Source of the DNA: an uncultured Bacteroidales bacterium
GTDB taxonomy: Bacteria; Bacteroidota; Bacteroidia; Bacteroidales; UBA932
Reading direction: 5' to 3'
Assembly: GCA_944322925.1 (NCBI GenBank)
Contig: CALUQM010000002.1
Coordinates: 1-64,000 of the forward strand
Length of the DNA: 64,000 nucleotides
Shown here: piece after piece, positions 15,750 through 23,344 of the stretch
Layout: every line of letters begins with the position of its first letter
Numbering within the stretch: the stretch's first letter is position 1
Made by a program: the position numbers and the translations under genes
Notes under the pieces: generated by a model
Told to the model about the DNA's origin: nothing
What the model saw: the letters and a program-made list of their open reading frames with translations, nothing else
Database searches by the model: none

Positions 15750-18008
15750 ATGAAAAAGATCCTTATAATAATTGCAGTTTTCATCGGCTCGGCAGTACTG
15801 TCCCGGGCCGATGAAGGCATGTGGATGATAAACGGCATAGACAAGGCTCTCGAAAAACAGATGAAACAGCGCGGCCTGAAACTCTCTGCCAATGAAATCT
15901 ACAATGCCGACGCTCCCGGAGCCACCATTTCCGACGCCATAGTATCCCTCGACTTCGGCTGTACCGGAAGCGTGATATCGGATGAAGGCCTGGTAATTAC
16001 GAACCACCATTGCGCCTACGGAGACGTGCACGCCCTCAGCACTGACGAAAAGAATTATCTCGAGGACGGATTCTGGGCAATGACCCGTGATGAGGAAATT
16101 CCCATACCCGGCAAGAACATGCTTTTCCTGAAACGCGTACTCGACGTGACTGATGAAGTGAATGCCATGATCGAGGAAATCACGAAAAAAGGCCTTCCTT
16201 ACGGAATGCGGAAAATCAGCTATCTGATAGAGAAAAAATACAGTGAAACATCCGACGGGCTTGAGGCATCGCTTGCTTCGATGTGGTCCGGTGAAAAGTA
16301 TTACATGATGTTCTACAAGGTATATTCGGACATCAGACTCGTGGCTGCCCCGCCTGTAAGCATCGCCGCATACGGAGGAGACATAGACAACTGGGAATGG
16401 CCGCAGCACAAATGCGACTTCGCCATGTACAGGATCTACACGGCTCCGGACGGGTCTCCTGCGGAATATTCCGAAGAGAACATTCCTCTCGTTCCCGAAG
16501 CAAAACTTACCATATCCACGGCAGGATACAAGCCTGGAGACTTCACCATGGTGATAGGATACCCGGGCAGCACCAACAGGTACAGCTCCGCTGCGGAAGT
16601 GGATTTTGAAGAAACCGTCACCCTGCCTGTTTCCAACAGGCTGCGCGGAGACCAGATGGCCATCATCAACCGTCACATGAACTCGGATCCTTCGATAAGG
16701 CTCAAATATTCCGACTATTATTTCGGCCTGAGCAATGTTCAGGAACTCAACAGCGGCAAGGAGAAGAATATCCGCAGATTCGACGTGACAGGCAGGAAAG
16801 CCGCAGAAGAAAAGGCGCTGCAGGCCTGGATAGACGCCGATGCCGGGCGCAAGGCGCGCTGGGGAGAAGTCATTCCGATGCTCAACGACAAATATGCGGC
16901 AGTAAAGGATGCCGAAAGGGACATAACCTATTACAGGGAAACCCTCGTAAGAGGTACGAAAATTTCGAGAATGGTAACGCGTCTGAATATTCTCAAGCGG
17001 GAAGTCCTCGGCAAACACGGAATAAAGATGCGCACCTCTCTCGACAAGAACGGCCCGGATTCCGCCGAAGTGAACTGTTGCAGGAATTTCAGGTTCTGCG
17101 GCATGGACTACAATGCCGTGAAGGCTTCCCTTATGAACGAATACGAGAACATCGACCTTGCCGTGGAAAAGGACCTGTTCAAATATTCCATCCGCGAATT
17201 CTACCTCAACATGAGACCGTCAGCCATCGGGCCTTATCAGAAAGAGCTTCAGGCTACGTTCACTGACGGAAACGGAGTCTGCGACTACAATGCCCTGACC
17301 GACTGGCTCTGGGACAACAGTTTCCTGACTGACAGGGAAAAGGTGCAGGAATTCGTCAATTCGGACCATACTCTCGACGAGTATTTCAGCGATCCTGTGT
17401 ACAGATTCTTCGAAGACATCGAGATTTTCGACATGAACAGGGTTGTCTCCGGGATTGAAGGCAAACCGTCAATCCTCGCATTGAAAAAGGAATTCACCCA
17501 CGCCATGTACGAGAAGTCCGTTGAAGACGGTCTTGCCCAGTATCCGAATGCGAACTCCACAATGAGAATCACCTACGGTACCGTAGGAGACATACAGCCG
17601 TACGATGCCGTTTCCTGGTCATGGAGATCGACTTCCGACGGTATCCTTGAGAAATACGACCCGTCTTCCTACGAATTCAGTCTCGATCCGCGGCAGAAAA
17701 GCCTGCTTGAAGAGGGAGACTGGGGTCCGTGGGCTGCCAAAGACACGGACAGAAAATATAAAATGTTCGTCAATTTCCTTACCGACAACGACATTACCGG
17801 AGGAAATTCCGGTTCCCCTGTAATGAATGCCCGCGGAGAACTCATTGGGCTGGCATTCGACGGGAACAAGGAATCACTCGCTTCCGACGTCTATTATGTG
17901 GATGACTACACGAAGTGCGTCTGCGTGGACATCAGATTCGTACTCTGGGTTCTCGACAGATATGCCGGAATGGATTATATTCTCGACGAAATCGGCGTTG
18001 CAAGATAA
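15750..18008 (+). CDS. S46-family dipeptidyl-peptidase, DPP7-like
   Basis: A 752-residue exported serine peptidase that removes dipeptides from peptide N-termini. A signal peptide covers about residues 1-20 (cleavage near SRADEG). The catalytic triad is visible: histidine in TNHHCAYGD (86/87), Asp223 in PQHKCDFAMY and Ser687 in GGNSGSP. Eighteen residues after the serine is Gly705 (LAFDGNKE), the position that is glycine in DPP7 and arginine in DPP11 of Porphyromonas gingivalis; this predicts hydrophobic or broad P1 preference rather than Asp/Glu. It is the last gene of the six-gene operon, followed by a strong hairpin. Dipeptides made here would also suit the neighbouring C69 dipeptidase. 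Confidence 0.93.
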   Translation: MKKILIIIAVFIGSAVLSRADEGMWMINGIDKALEKQMKQRGLKLSANEIYNADAPGATISDAIVSLDFGCTGSVISDEGLVITNHHCAYGDVHALSTDEKNYLEDGFWAMTRDEEIPIPGKNMLFLKRVLDVTDEVNAMIEEITKKGLPYGMRKISYLIEKKYSETSDGLEASLASMWSGEKYYMMFYKVYSDIRLVAAPPVSIAAYGGDIDNWEWPQHKCDFAMYRIYTAPDGSPAEYSEENIPLVPEAKLTISTAGYKPGDFTMVIGYPGSTNRYSSAAEVDFEETVTLPVSNRLRGDQMAIINRHMNSDPSIRLKYSDYYFGLSNVQELNSGKEKNIRRFDVTGRKAAEEKALQAWIDADAGRKARWGEVIPMLNDKYAAVKDAERDITYYRETLVRGTKISRMVTRLNILKREVLGKHGIKMRTSLDKNGPDSAEVNCCRNFRFCGMDYNAVKASLMNEYENIDLAVEKDLFKYSIREFYLNMRPSAIGPYQKELQATFTDGNGVCDYNALTDWLWDNSFLTDREKVQEFVNSDHTLDEYFSDPVYRFFEDIEIFDMNRVVSGIEGKPSILALKKEFTHAMYEKSVEDGLAQYPNANSTMRITYGTVGDIQPYDAVSWSWRSTSDGILEKYDPSSYEFSLDPRQKSLLEEGDWGPWAAKDTDRKYKMFVNFLTDNDITGGNSGSPVMNARGELIGLAFDGNKESLASDVYYVDDYTKCVCVDIRFVLWVLDRYAGMDYILDEIGVAR

Positions 18009-18036
18009 AACCGCAGCGCCTGTAGCTCGTGAACGG

Positions 18037-18089
18037 AAAAGAGAGAGGGTGGCCAAAATCCCTTTTTGGTCCCCCTCTCTCTCTTTTTT
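18037..18089. terminator. bidirectional terminator between the S46 gene and clpB
   Basis: A long hairpin: GAGAGAGGG (18041-18049) pairs with CCCTCTCTC (18073-18081), extended by CCAAAA/TTTTTGG inside, with an A-rich left flank and T-rich right flank. It separates convergent genes and can end transcription from both sides. Its right edge overlaps the clpB stop codon. Confidence 0.8.
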
Positions 18090-20238
18090 ATTTTTTATCT
18101 CTGACCTGTATTATTCCATCGGATACATCGACCTCTATCACCGATTCCCTGTGGACGCTTCCGTCCAGAACGGCTTTGGCGATCAGGTTGACCAGTTCAC
18201 GCTGCATCAGCCTCTTGACTGGCCTTGCTCCGTAGGCCGGATCATATCCCTTGTCGGTCATGTAGTCCTCGAAAGCCTTTGTGAAAGATACCGTCACTCC
18301 GTTGGCGGCAAGCTTTTCCTTCAGGTCTTCCATCTGCAGGTGCAGGATATCGCGGATATTGTTCTTCGTAAGAGGTTCGAACATGATTATCTCGTCGATA
18401 CGGTTCAGGAATTCAGGCCGGACAGTCTTTTTGAGAACTTCCACGACCTCTTTCCGGCACCGTGACAGCAAGTCTTCCCGTACAGGCGAAGTTTCGTCTT
18501 CCGGAAGCCTGTCCATATAGCCCTGGATAATCTCCGCGCCGGCATTCGACGTCATTATAAGGATAGTGTTCTTGAAATCCACAGTGCGGCCCTTGTTGTC
18601 CGTCAGACGGCCGTCATCAAGAACCTGGAGCAGGATATTGAACACATCCGGATGGGCCTTCTCTATCTCGTCGAGAAGGATTACGGAATACGGCTTTCTC
18701 CTGACCGCCTCCGTAAGCTGTCCGCCCTCGTCATAACCTACATATCCCGGAGGCGCACCGACAAGACGGCTCACTGAATGACGCTCCTGATATTCGCTCA
18801 TGTCTATCCTTGTCATCATGTTCTCGTCGTTGAACAGGAACTCGGCAAGGGCCTTCGCCAGTTCCGTTTTTCCGACACCTGTCGTTCCGAGGAAAAGGAA
18901 TGAGCCTATGGGCCTTTTCTCGTTCTGGAGACCCGCACGGCTTCTTCTGACTGCATCGGAGACAGCCTGTATGGCCTGGTCCTGTCCTACCACTCTTTTA
19001 TGAAGTTCGCTTTCCATACGGAGCAGCTTCTCCTTCTCGCTTTCAAGCATCCTTTTCACAGGGATTCCGGTCCATTTGGCCACTACTTCAGCAATATCTT
19101 CCGGAGTGACCGCCTCCGTAATGATCGGATCCTTGATGGCTGCCTGCCTTGCGGTCAGTTCGTCGATCTTCTTTTTCGCCTCGGCCATCCTGCCGTAACG
19201 GATCTCGGCCACCTTGCCGTAATCCCCGGCTCGTTCGGCGTTCTGTGCCTGGATCTTGTAATCCTCTACCTGCTGTCTGGCTGTCTGGAGCCCTGAAAGT
19301 ATGGATTTCTCTTCGTCCCACTTCTTCATCAGTTCGTCGCGCTGGCTGTTCAGGGAAGCCAGTTCATCCTGGATCTTGTCCATTTTCAGGGAAACGCCTT
19401 CCCTCTTGATTGCAGCCTTTTCTATTTCGAGCTGACGGATACGGCTGTTCAGCGTATCGATAGGTTCCGGGACGGAATTCATTTCCAGCCTGAGTTTTGA
19501 AGCGGCCTCGTCCACGAGGTCTATCGCCTTGTCGGGAAGGAACCTGTTGGTAATATACCTGTGCGACAGTTCGACTGCCGCAATAAGGGCATCATCCTCG
19601 ATTCTTACCTTGTGATGATTCTCATACTTTTCCTTCAGCCCCCTGAGAATCGATATCGACTCGGCAGGAGTCGGCTCGTCGACCATTACCATCTGGAACC
19701 GGCGTTCGAGAGCCTTGTCGGACTCGAAATATTTTTGGTACTCGTCGAGTGTCGTCGAGCCTATGGTCCTCAGTTCGCCCCTCGCAAGTGCCGGTTTGAG
19801 GATGTTCGACGCATCCATGGCGCCGGAAGTCCTGCCGGCTCCGACAAGAGTGTGTATCTCATCTATGAAAAGAATGATCTCGCCGTTGCTGTCGACCACT
19901 TCCTTTACGACTCCCTTGAGCCTCTCTTCGAATTCTCCCTGATACTTGGCACCGGCTATCAGGGCTCCAAGATCGAGAGAGTAGATCTTCTTGGTCTTCA
20001 GATTTTCCGGAACGTTGCCGTTTATGATATTCTGGGCAATCCCTTCGGATATGGCAGTCTTGCCCACACCAGGTTCGCCGACCAGAATAGGATTGTTCTT
20101 CGTCCTCCTGCTCAGTATCTGGAGGACCCTCCTTATTTCCTCGTCCCTGCCGATGACCGGGTCGAGTTTTCCCTGCGCGGCCCTTTCGTTAAGGTTGACC
20201 GCAAATTTTTCAAGATATTCGAGTTTATTGTTTTCCAT
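18088..20238 (-). CDS. clpB: ClpB-type disaggregase lacking the N-terminal domain
   Basis: A 716-residue Hsp100 ATPase that pulls polypeptides out of aggregates with DnaK. NBD1 has Walker A GEPGVGKT (54-61) and Walker B ILFIDEIHT. A complete coiled-coil middle domain (about 250-370) marks it as ClpB rather than ClpA or ClpC. NBD2 has Walker A GTTGVGKT (about 451-458) and VILLDEIEKAHP. The usual 140-150 residue substrate-binding Clp N domain is absent. The start is secure: a strong AAAAAAGGAGAAAAG ribosome site lies just upstream of ATG 20238, and no Clp N sequence is found in any frame up to secG. Full-length ClpB is about 860 residues. Confidence 0.93.
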   Translation of the reverse strand: MENNKLEYLEKFAVNLNERAAQGKLDPVIGRDEEIRRVLQILSRRTKNNPILVGEPGVGKTAISEGIAQNIINGNVPENLKTKKIYSLDLGALIAGAKYQGEFEERLKGVVKEVVDSNGEIILFIDEIHTLVGAGRTSGAMDASNILKPALARGELRTIGSTTLDEYQKYFESDKALERRFQMVMVDEPTPAESISILRGLKEKYENHHKVRIEDDALIAAVELSHRYITNRFLPDKAIDLVDEAASKLRLEMNSVPEPIDTLNSRIRQLEIEKAAIKREGVSLKMDKIQDELASLNSQRDELMKKWDEEKSILSGLQTARQQVEDYKIQAQNAERAGDYGKVAEIRYGRMAEAKKKIDELTARQAAIKDPIITEAVTPEDIAEVVAKWTGIPVKRMLESEKEKLLRMESELHKRVVGQDQAIQAVSDAVRRSRAGLQNEKRPIGSFLFLGTTGVGKTELAKALAEFLFNDENMMTRIDMSEYQERHSVSRLVGAPPGYVGYDEGGQLTEAVRRKPYSVILLDEIEKAHPDVFNILLQVLDDGRLTDNKGRTVDFKNTILIMTSNAGAEIIQGYMDRLPEDETSPVREDLLSRCRKEVVEVLKKTVRPEFLNRIDEIIMFEPLTKNNIRDILHLQMEDLKEKLAANGVTVSFTKAFEDYMTDKGYDPAYGARPVKRLMQRELVNLIAKAVLDGSVHRESVIEVDVSDGIIQVRDKK

Positions 20239-20342
20239 AACTTTTCTCCTTTTTTACTGTCGGAGCACCCGCCATAACGAATCTTAGCCGTCTGCTCCGA
20301 AGAACAAACGGCTATAGTCAAAAAATATTCCCTTCGATTTCA

Positions 20343-20361
20343 GACTGACATTTTGTCAGTC
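20343..20361. promoter_or_regulatory. perfect palindrome between secG and clpB
   Basis: GACTGACA (20343-20350) and TGTCAGTC (20354-20361) form an 8-bp inverted repeat with a three-base spacer. It lies 16 bases after the secG stop and about 105 bases upstream of the clpB start, reading leftward. It lacks a T-run, so it is either a weak terminator for secG or an operator controlling clpB. It is not the CIRCE element. Confidence 0.45.
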
Positions 20362-20377
20362 GGCGATGATTCCCGGA

Positions 20378-20746
20378 TTATTCGGCTTCAGTAGCCGGAG
20401 CTTCCTGCGCAGGAGCATTCTGAGCCGGTGCGCTCTGCTGTACAGGAGGGAACTGAGGCCTGGACTGCTCGATGGATCTCTCGATCTGATCAGTAACATC
20501 CACACCGCCCTTGTTGGTGCCTGTAACGAATGAAGAAGCGATGGCAACAACGAAAACGAATGCCACAAGACCCCATGTCACCTTTTCGAGAAGGTCGGCT
20601 GTCTGGCGGACACCGAAAGTCTGGTTGCCTGCAGCGAAATTGCTGGCAAGTCCGCCTCCCTTGGAATTCTGAAGCAAGACTACAATCGTAAGGAAAACAC
20701 TTGCCAGAATGACAAGCACTACCAGAATTGTAAATACTACATTCAT
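20378..20746 (-). CDS. secG: preprotein translocase subunit SecG
   Basis: A 122-residue inner-membrane protein, a non-essential partner of SecY and SecE. Two transmembrane helices (about 3-25 and 56-76) flank the conserved cytosolic QNSKGGGLASNF segment and the FGVRQTADLLEKVT stretch. The C-terminus is a low-complexity Pro/Gln/Ala tail (residues 95-122) commonly seen in SecG of this phylum. It is the last gene of a four-gene minus-strand cluster (activator, lptE, TPR, secG), 15 bases after the TPR gene. Confidence 0.93.
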   Translation of the reverse strand: MNVVFTILVVLVILASVFLTIVVLLQNSKGGGLASNFAAGNQTFGVRQTADLLEKVTWGLVAFVFVVAIASSFVTGTNKGGVDVTDQIERSIEQSRPQFPPVQQSAPAQNAPAQEAPATEAE

Positions 20747-20761
20747 AATTATCTTCTAATT

Positions 20762-21364
20762 TTAATTTTCACCCTCAAGTTTCCGGATAAGATTTGCAAA
20801 GTAAGCACTTTTTTCCGGATATGCCAAAATTAGTTGTGAATAAATCCTTGCAGCCTGCTCCGGATAGCCCTGTTCGGCATATATCATGGCAAGAGTTTCG
20901 GTATAGAATTCCGGAGAGTCGAGTATTCCTGCGCTTCCTCCGTCTTTCTCCCTGGTCATCGGGCGCCTTGCGATACCTGCAAAGATATTGTCGTCTTCGG
21001 AACGTATGCTGTCATACTGTTCCTGGGAAAAGAAATCGCCGCCGACAGCATAAACGTGCCTCTGTCCGGGATTCCCTGAAGCCCCGGAATCCTCCCTGCC
21101 TGCAATGTAGGTCCTGAGCAGGGTTTCGATGTCCTTGTCCGGATAATGTCCGGCGTCTTTGCCGCCCTCTATCTGCTTCAGGACTTTTCCGGCCGGAAGA
21201 TACATCGAAGCCTCTCTGAGCATGGAAAGGGCCGCATCCCTGTCTCCCGCCGACGCAAGTCTGACGCAAAGTTCCTTCCTCGCGTTGGAAAACCAGGGAT
21301 AAAGGTTCACGACACCCGACAGTTCGTCGAAGGTCAGGGATTTGAGATCGATATATCCGTCCAT
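20762..21364 (-). CDS. TPR-like protein between lptE and secG
   Basis: A 200-residue protein with no signal peptide. A C-terminal helix pair (ETLAMIYAEQGYPEQAARIY...) matches a tetratricopeptide repeat. The N-terminal part (PWFSNARKELCVRLASAGDR) looks like another helical repeat. The linker in the middle is polar and poorly conserved in type. It lies six bases after lptE and 15 before secG. I infer a scaffolding role in envelope biogenesis from position only. Confidence 0.75.
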   Translation of the reverse strand: MDGYIDLKSLTFDELSGVVNLYPWFSNARKELCVRLASAGDRDAALSMLREASMYLPAGKVLKQIEGGKDAGHYPDKDIETLLRTYIAGREDSGASGNPGQRHVYAVGGDFFSQEQYDSIRSEDDNIFAGIARRPMTREKDGGSAGILDSPEFYTETLAMIYAEQGYPEQAARIYSQLILAYPEKSAYFANLIRKLEGEN

Positions 21365-21370
21365 GACAAT

Positions 21371-21889
21371 CTACCAGTTTGCTACAGTGGCGTTGAAAAT
21401 GTCTTCCACGAGCTTGTCTATGATTTCCTCGCACAGAGACGACTCCACGGCATCGAGAGACTGCGTAGCATCGAAATCGGCGTATGCTGAAAATGACTTC
21501 TCGAAATCATCCTCCGGATGTTTCCTGTTCGTAAAATAAATCTTGACATTCACCGTCAGCCTGTTCTGGGAAGCGACCTCGTTGGCCGTGATACCCATGG
21601 CCTTGACATCGTATCCGGTGATCTCGCCCACAATCTCCAGGTCGCCTTCCTCGTCCACCTGTTCGAGACGGGTCAGCCGGCGGAACTGGTCTTTCAGTGC
21701 TTCAGTCAGCTCATTGCTGAGAGTAGGATTGACGCGGAGCGCCTTGTATTCGAAATAATGGACATTGACAGTGAACACGTCGGCCTGGATGGATGTTCCG
21801 GAAAAGGAATATATGCCGCACGAGCGGACAATAAGGCCGACAACTGCCAGCGCAATGACAAAAATTACCGTAGATATGGCTTTTCTCAT
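21371..21889 (-). CDS. lptE: LptE-like lipopolysaccharide-assembly lipoprotein
   Basis: A 172-residue lipoprotein related to LptE, which plugs the LptD barrel and helps insert lipopolysaccharide into the outer membrane. A hydrophobic leader ends at Cys24 (IVRSCGIYSFSG), the hallmark start of this family in Bacteroidota. The middle contains the LTEALKDQFRRLTRL helix and the EIVGEITGYDVKAMG strand region. The start overlaps the stop of the upstream sigma-54 activator by four bases (ATGA), implying translational coupling. Confidence 0.85.
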   Translation of the reverse strand: MRKAISTVIFVIALAVVGLIVRSCGIYSFSGTSIQADVFTVNVHYFEYKALRVNPTLSNELTEALKDQFRRLTRLEQVDEEGDLEIVGEITGYDVKAMGITANEVASQNRLTVNVKIYFTNRKHPEDDFEKSFSAYADFDATQSLDAVESSLCEEIIDKLVEDIFNATVANW

Positions 21890-23178
21890 TTATCCAAAGA
21901 TTTTAGTTTCCTGTATAACGTGCGTTCGGAAATGCCGAGCTCTTCCGCAGCAAGTTTCCTGTTGCCGCGATACTTGTCCAAAGCCCTTTTTATCAGTTCG
22001 AATTCGGTTTTCTCGATGGAAAGGTTGGTAACAGTCTGCTCCTCCGGTTCGGAATTCTCCTTCATTACCATGCTGCCCTGCTGCTCTTCTGGAGCTTCCC
22101 TTCCGGCAAAGACATCGGGCGACTGGCCTCCGGCCGGTCCGAAAGCGGTATCCGGCTTGTCGCGGAAAGCGTCTTCAGCATTTCCGGTACGGTTCCCTAT
22201 CAGCCTCATTCCACGGTCTTCGGCAGGCGCATTGCCGGCAATGACCGATTTAAGATAGTCGACATCCTGTCTGAGCTGGTATATCGTACGCACCAGCATT
22301 TCCTTCTCAGACGGTGTAAAGGCATCCCCGGAGGATTCAGCCTTGACAGGAAGCAGGTTCGGATCATCCTTGGGAATATATTTCGCCAGGACATCCGCAC
22401 TGATTTCGCGCCTTTCCGCGCCGGGAACGGACTTGACAGATTCGATGGCGGACAGGGTCTCGGCCACATTTTTCAGCTGTCTGATATTTCCAGGCCATCT
22501 GTAGCTCTTCAGAAGGGCGACGGCATCTTCCGAAAGGGAGATTTTCACCATTCCGTACTTTGCCGCAAAATCCGAGGCGAATTTCCTGAACAGCAGATGT
22601 ATGTCATCCCTGCGCTCCCTGAGAGAGGGCATGAACACCGATACTGCATTCAGCCTGTAGTAAAGGTCTTCGCGGAACTTGCCCTTCGCCACCGCGTATT
22701 TAAGGTTCACGTTCGTTGCGGCCACCACCCTGACATCGGATTTCAGGACCTTGGAAGAACCGACGCGTATGAATTCTCCCGACTGGAGGACCCTCAGGAG
22801 CTTGGCCTGGGACGGAAGCGGAAGTTCTCCTATTTCGTCCAGGAACAGCGTACCTCCGTCAGCTTCCTCGAAATATCCGCGCCTCATCTCGTTGGCTCCC
22901 GTAAACGAGCCCTTTTCATGTCCGAAAAGTTCCGAATCTATGGTCCCTTCGGGAATGGCCCCGCAATTCACCGCAAAATACTTTCCGGTCCGCCTCAGGC
23001 TGTACTGATGTATGATTTTGGGAATATTCTCCTTGCCTACGCCGCTTTCTCCGCTTATCAGGACCGTAAGGTCTGTCGGCGCCACCGCCACCGCAATTTC
23101 GAGGGCGCGGTTAAGGGCAGGATCGTTGCCGATTATGTCGAATTTGTTTTTTAATGTCTGTAATTCCTGGGTCGTCAT
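21886..23178 (-). CDS. sigma-54-dependent activator without a sensor domain
   Basis: A 430-residue AAA+ enhancer-binding protein that drives RpoN-dependent transcription. Walker A is GESGVGKE, the sigma-54 contact loop is GSFTGA (canonical GAFTGA), and Walker B is GGTLFLDEIGELPL. A Fis-type helix-turn-helix ends the protein (RKLAAEELGISERTLYRKL). The AAA+ domain begins about 15 residues from the N-terminus, so there is no receiver, PAS or GAF sensor. Activity may be set by expression or by a partner protein. I start at ATG 23178 (MTTQEL); a TTG lies nine bases earlier. The -7 box TATCTTTG ends only six bases before the ATG, so the mRNA may be nearly leaderless. Confidence 0.9.
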   Translation of the reverse strand: MTTQELQTLKNKFDIIGNDPALNRALEIAVAVAPTDLTVLISGESGVGKENIPKIIHQYSLRRTGKYFAVNCGAIPEGTIDSELFGHEKGSFTGANEMRRGYFEEADGGTLFLDEIGELPLPSQAKLLRVLQSGEFIRVGSSKVLKSDVRVVAATNVNLKYAVAKGKFREDLYYRLNAVSVFMPSLRERRDDIHLLFRKFASDFAAKYGMVKISLSEDAVALLKSYRWPGNIRQLKNVAETLSAIESVKSVPGAERREISADVLAKYIPKDDPNLLPVKAESSGDAFTPSEKEMLVRTIYQLRQDVDYLKSVIAGNAPAEDRGMRLIGNRTGNAEDAFRDKPDTAFGPAGGQSPDVFAGREAPEEQQGSMVMKENSEPEEQTVTNLSIEKTEFELIKRALDKYRGNRKLAAEELGISERTLYRKLKSLDK

Positions 23179-23184
23179 AGGACA

Positions 23185-23192
23185 CAAAGATA
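23185..23192 (-). promoter_or_regulatory. -7 box very close to the sigma-54 activator start
   Basis: TATCTTTG on the minus strand, a perfect TAnnTTTG match, ending seven bases before the ATG. If used, transcription starts at or next to the start codon. No convincing -33 element is seen at the usual distance. Confidence 0.5.
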
Positions 23193-23263
23193 CTAAAAGA
23201 GCAGAATTTCCGATGAAATAAAAGATTTTTTTGATTGCGATGCAGAATAATTACCAGAATTTG

Positions 23264-23271
23264 TATATTTG
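23264..23271 (+). promoter_or_regulatory. -7 box for the OmpA-like/TPR lipoprotein gene
   Basis: TATATTTG on the plus strand, perfect to TAnnTTTG, 74 bases before the ATG at 23345. The -33 element is unclear. Confidence 0.5.
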
Positions 23272-23344
23272 TGAGAAATATGCGCTGTTCCGTGCGGGTA
23301 CGGACAGTGTATGACTGAAGACAAACCATTAATCAATAAACGAA

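Noticed and set aside
14661..17018. A 785-codon open frame on the minus strand
   Set aside because: It lies antisense to the 4Fe-4S gene and the S46 gene, both with intact family motifs. The translated product is rich in His, Phe, Arg and Tyr without domains. Such frames arise because the real genes rarely use codons that read as stops on the other strand.
18037..18089. A possible small RNA in the S46-clpB gap
   Set aside because: The hairpin lies exactly between two convergent stops and has flanking A and T runs; a bidirectional terminator explains it fully.
20239..20377. Remnant of the missing Clp N domain upstream of clpB
   Set aside because: The gap to secG is only 139 bases, contains stops in the clpB frame and a palindrome, and shows no Clp N motif.
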